Assembly: GCF_024808255.1 (NCBI RefSeq)
Contig: NZ_JANTYS010000016.1
Location: 1 to 64,000 of the forward strand
From: Mucilaginibacter dorajii
Lineage (GTDB): Bacteria > Bacteroidota > Bacteroidia > Sphingobacteriales > Sphingobacteriaceae
Direction: 5' to 3'
Length of the DNA: 64,000 nucleotides
Part shown: positions 63,022-64,000 of the stretch, in pieces
Numbering within the stretch: position 1 is the first letter of the stretch
Layout: each line of letters begins with the position of its first letter
Translations under genes and position numbers: made by a program
Notes under the pieces: model-generated
The model's input: only the letters and a program-made list of their open reading frames with translations
Databases searched by the model: none
What the model was told of the DNA's origin: nothing

Positions 63022-64000
63022 CTAAAACCCTGCCTGTATCCCAATATTAATTACCCGTTGGTTGATGTAAGCATCACCCGCGGTATTAGTAGCCACTTCG
63101 GGATCTTGCTGATATTTTTTAAAGTTATCCCAGGTAAACAAGTTATAGGCGCTTAAATAAATACGGGCGTTGTTAATTTTAAACGGCAGCATTTTGGACG
63201 GTAACTGGTAACCTACATCGATGGTTTTTAGGCGGATGTAATACGCGTTAATTAACCAATAATCAGAAAAATAAGCCGTTGGGCTATTTACCGATGTTGG
63301 GTTAGTGGTTAATCTTGGGAATTGGGCTGTTGCCGCCGTAGCAGGTGTCCAGCGTTCTTCGTGTATAGGCTGAAACTGGCTTTGGAAAGGCTCGATACCT
63401 GTACCCAATACCGCGAAACTATAGTTAAACGAGCCTGCGAACAGCGCGCTTATGCTAAAGCCTTTGTAAACCGCCTGCAGTGATAAACCCAATGAAGTAT
63501 TTGGCAGGTTTGGATGGCCTATGGCACGCTGATCAAACACGTTGATCTGTCCATCGCCATTTAAATCCTGGTATTTCAAATCACCCGGTTGTAAAGGCAA
63601 ACCGTTATCGGGTACTGCAATCGGGTCGCCTACGTTTGAGCCACCGTGAGCGGCCTTATAGGCGGTAATTTTGCTGATATCATCGGCAGTATAATACCCC
63701 AGGGAGTGGTAACCAAACTGCTGGCCAATTGGCTGCCCGGTTTTAGCAAGCCATGGATAAGCCGGCGCAGCTTCGTCCTGGAAAAGGATTTTGTTTTTGG
63801 CATATGAAAATACAAAACCAACATTATACTGCACCCTGCCAAGGGTGCTATGGTAGCTAATTTGCCCATCAAAACCATGGTTAAGGGTTTTGCCGATATT
63901 TACGGCCGGTAAGCCAACACCCAAAATTTCTGGCACGCTGCCTGGAACAATCAATTGATCATACCTGATATCGTGAAAATAATCTATCGTGGCCGAAATT
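63022..64000 (-). CDS. SusC/RagA-family TonB-linked transporter, C-terminal part (5' end outside window)
   Basis: At least 325 residues of the barrel, open to the right edge of the window (ISATIDYFHDIRYDQLIVPG at the edge). Diagnostic SusC stretches are YQDLNGDGQINVFDQRAIGH, NTSLGLSLQAVYKGFSISAL and ARIYLSAYNLFTWDNFKKYQ, ending INIGIQAGF. It imports a glycan or oligopeptide through the outer membrane. No SusD gene follows in the window; the next gene downstream is the Lgt-family one. Either the SusD partner is upstream or elsewhere, or this SusC is unpaired. Confidence 0.92.
   Translation of the reverse strand, partial: ISATIDYFHDIRYDQLIVPGSVPEILGVGLPAVNIGKTLNHGFDGQISYHSTLGRVQYNVGFVFSYAKNKILFQDEAAPAYPWLAKTGQPIGQQFGYHSLGYYTADDISKITAYKAAHGGSNVGDPIAVPDNGLPLQPGDLKYQDLNGDGQINVFDQRAIGHPNLPNTSLGLSLQAVYKGFSISALFAGSFNYSFAVLGTGIEPFQSQFQPIHEERWTPATAATAQFPRLTTNPTSVNSPTAYFSDYWLINAYYIRLKTIDVGYQLPSKMLPFKINNARIYLSAYNLFTWDNFKKYQQDPEVATNTAGDAYINQRVINIGIQAGF

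Noticed and set aside
1-64000. tRNA, rRNA or intact IS elements
   Set aside because: No tRNA-like cloverleaf, rRNA segment or transposase frame was recognised on either strand.

Overview
The window comes from a free-living, polysaccharide-degrading Bacteroidota, most likely a Mucilaginibacter-type member of the Sphingobacteriaceae. This is inferred from SusC/SusD pairs, many secreted glycoside hydrolases, a GLPGLI protein, a DUF6377-type regulator, Bacteroidota-style lipoproteins and the weakness of Shine-Dalgarno signals. No rRNA, tRNA, CRISPR array, phage or intact insertion sequence was recognised.

Layout. 0.3-3.2 kb holds a three-gene ABC importer plus a small protein. 3.9-7.7 kb holds a TPR protein, a sorbosone-dehydrogenase-like lipoprotein with a cytochrome c, and a Gly/Asn-rich secreted protein. 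8.1-22.5 kb is a polysaccharide-utilisation-type locus on the minus strand. Its order of transcription is a membrane TPR/HTH regulator, SusC, SusD, a strong hairpin, an anchored SRPBCC/GyrI-like protein, a giant VCBS/ASPIC-UnbV lipoprotein, a vanadium-haloperoxidase/PAP2 lipoprotein and a GH65 enzyme. 23.3-29.1 kb holds GH3, an RRM protein and GH127/146. 29.2-32.5 kb is a probable two-gene unit of a Pycsar-type effector (PycTM, no cyclase nearby) and an Omp85-type barrel whose periplasmic part carries kinase-like motifs. 33-36 kb holds a seven-heme cytochrome, a YoeB-type toxin-antitoxin pair and an AI-2E-type permease. 36-45.9 kb holds an FtsX-type permease, phosphohexomutase, threonine synthase, an M28 peptidase, an SDR-type threonine dehydrogenase and an Lrp regulator. 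45.9-49.5 kb is a TonB-receptor/GLPGLI operon with a perfect 34-bp palindrome at its promoter. 50-54 kb holds a NagD-type phosphatase, an RHH/GNAT pair and RecQ. 54.3-62.7 kb holds GH2, GH92, a secreted DUF4185-like protein and an Lgt-family protein. The C-terminal part of another SusC runs off the right edge.

The intergenic DNA is unusually rich in palindromic repeats. At least eight families can be told apart. Several families share TGTCATT...AATGACA ends, one is a nested composite, and one 452-bp element (49649-50100) has 18-bp perfect terminal inverted repeats and a perfect 8-bp target-site duplication, which makes it a clear MITE. Two further degenerate elements with similar ends lie within the next 4.2 kb.

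Functionally the window reads as glycan capture and hydrolysis (SusCD, GH65, GH3, GH127, GH2, GH92), with respiratory or redox accessories and amino-acid metabolism. The least conventional parts are the haloperoxidase/VCBS/GyrI cassette, the kinase-like Omp85 protein next to the orphan PycTM, and the repeat and MITE landscape.
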